From an uncultured Mollicutes bacterium (GTDB lineage Bacteria > Bacillota_I > Bacilli_A > Acholeplasmatales > Anaeroplasmataceae), in assembly GCA_937905855.1 (NCBI GenBank), contig CALCWU010000208.1, positions 1 through 6,738 of the forward strand: a stretch of 6,738 nucleotides of DNA, read 5' to 3'. Of this stretch, positions 6,144 to 6,738 are shown one piece after another (within the stretch, counting starts at the first letter, position 1; the number at the start of each line of letters is the position of its first letter). Under the pieces are notes generated by a model, which did not search any database, was not told the DNA's origin, and saw only the letters and a list, made by a program, of their open reading frames with translations. The position numbers were made by a program, and so were the translations under genes.

Positions 6144-6171
6144 ATTATATATATTATTTTTCTAACTGCAA
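6144..6171 (-). promoter_or_regulatory. Promoter of ilvE-GNAT
   Basis: On the minus strand: TTGCAG (6171-6166), a 16-nt spacer and a perfect TATAAT (6149-6144). The start is near 6137, giving a leader of only about 19 nt that carries the AGAGGTG ribosome site; no attenuator or T-box fits in that space. The -10 lies in a long AT-alternating run, so its exact position could shift by a base or two. Confidence 0.75.
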
Positions 6172-6172
6172 G

Positions 6173-6204
6173 AAAAAAGCACATTATAAATTATTATAAT
6201 GTGC
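6173..6204 (-). terminator. Intrinsic terminator of the CMD-cupin gene
   Basis: A perfect 11-bp stem: GCACATTATAA read from 6204, loop TAAT, TTATAATGTGC ending at 6179, followed by six T (6178-6173) on the minus strand. One arm encodes the last residues of the protein and the stop codon lies within the hairpin, an economical overlap of coding and termination signals. Confidence 0.92.
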
Positions 6205-6738
6205 ATCATAACAAGCATCAAGCCAAGTGGTACTTCCGTTATCAGCTGGAATCTCAATTGCAATATGAGTAAACCAAGAATCCCAAGTAGCACCATGCCA
6301 GTGCTTTACTCCCGGAGCAATATATACTACATCTCCAGGCTTTAGCTTTCTTGCTTTGCTTCCTTCTTCTTCGTAATAGCCTTCTCCATCAGTACATAAT
6401 AAGATTTGACCACCACCATTATGAATATGCCAATTATTTCTACAACCAGGCTCAAAGGTAACATTAACTACCTTTACACCATCAACATTTAAAGGCTTTA
6501 AATAAGACTTACCAATAAAATATTTTGCATAGGCTTTATTTTCTTCACCAAGGCCAAATAAGGAATCACTTGAATTTAATACCTTATCATCGCTATAAAC
6601 CTCTCTAACTAAAGGAAATACAGCCCACGCATTTGGCCAACCAACATAAAAAGCTAAATGCGTAATAATCTCAACCATTTCTTCCTTAGTAACGCCATGA
6701 TTTTTAGCATTACTAATATGAAATTTTAAAGAATTATC
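6184..6738 (-). CDS. Carboxymuconolactone decarboxylase-cupin fusion protein, C-terminal 184 residues (cut by window edge)
   Basis: The frame is open to the right edge, so the real start lies outside and ATG 6678 is internal. The visible residues begin DNSLKFHISNAKNHGVTKEE and run on to MVEIITHLAFYVGWPNAWAV, the C-terminal helices of the CMD/AhpD-like fold (HGVTxEEx...HLxFYxGWPxAxxxF). From about visible residue 87 a single cupin domain follows: PGCRNNWHIHNGGGQ gives metal ligands H104, H106 and Q111, and PGDVVYIAPGVKHWHG gives the second motif with H146. Such fusions occur in many Firmicutes with no settled substrate; a redox, detoxification or small-molecule role is possible. It ends in its own terminator, so it is not part of the ilvE operon. 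The catalytic part of the CMD domain is mostly outside the window. Confidence 0.88.
   Translation of the reverse strand, partial: DNSLKFHISNAKNHGVTKEEMVEIITHLAFYVGWPNAWAVFPLVREVYSDDKVLNSSDSLFGLGEENKAYAKYFIGKSYLKPLNVDGVKVVNVTFEPGCRNNWHIHNGGGQILLCTDGEGYYEEEGSKARKLKPGDVVYIAPGVKHWHGATWDSWFTHIAIEIPADNGSTTWLDACYDAHYNNL

Noticed and set aside
1..6738. Mycoplasma genetic code (TGA = Trp)
   Set aside because: Conserved tryptophans (Cas9 bridge region and PWNF, ilvE, cupin) are all TGG, and TGA ends the toxin-like gene at 3894.

Overview
The window is AT-rich (roughly 30% G+C by eye) and every gene is on the minus strand. The genes have Firmicute-type Shine-Dalgarno sites (AGAGGTG, GAGGAA). Trp is encoded by TGG and TGA acts as a stop (end of the gene at 3894), so this is not the mycoplasma code. 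The best guess is a low-GC gut-type Bacilli/Erysipelotrichia-like or RF39-like Firmicute. This rests on composition and gene style only; I cannot name a species.

The window is read here in transcription order, right to left. Positions 6738-6184 hold the C-terminal part of a carboxymuconolactone decarboxylase (CMD)-cupin fusion, which ends in a strong terminator. Positions 6171-4571 hold a compact unit: promoter, branched-chain aminotransferase (ilvE, start corrected to 6118), a translationally coupled GNAT acetyltransferase, and a terminator. Positions 4519-2573 hold an accessory cassette of four tightly packed genes: a small basic toxin-like protein (TTG start), its putative immunity protein (ATGA overlap), an XRE-family repressor-like protein, and an ImmA/IrrE metallopeptidase (14-base overlap). 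Positions 2437-1 hold the first 812 codons of a type II Cas9, cut by the window edge just after RuvC-II.

Two short plus-strand RNAs are predicted in the gaps. Between the ImmA gene and cas9 lies a very good tracrRNA candidate: TTGACA-N17-TAAAAT promoter, anti-repeat, nexus-like hairpin, and terminator with a T9 tract. In the toxin leader there is a promoter-plus-terminator pair for an RNA of about 60 nt that would be fully antisense to the start of the toxin operon mRNA. The same leader holds an 11-bp inverted repeat closing around two hairpins, and the operon has its own TTGACA-N17-TAAAAT promoter.

The most interesting reading is a toxin-immunity pair under layered control (antisense RNA or structured leader, XRE repressor, ImmA protease) placed directly upstream of cas9. 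No minus-strand terminator is visible between them. Read-through from the toxin operon would therefore enter cas9 and run antisense across the tracrRNA gene. This coupling is inference, not shown by the sequence. The CRISPR array, cas1, cas2 and any csn2 lie outside the window.
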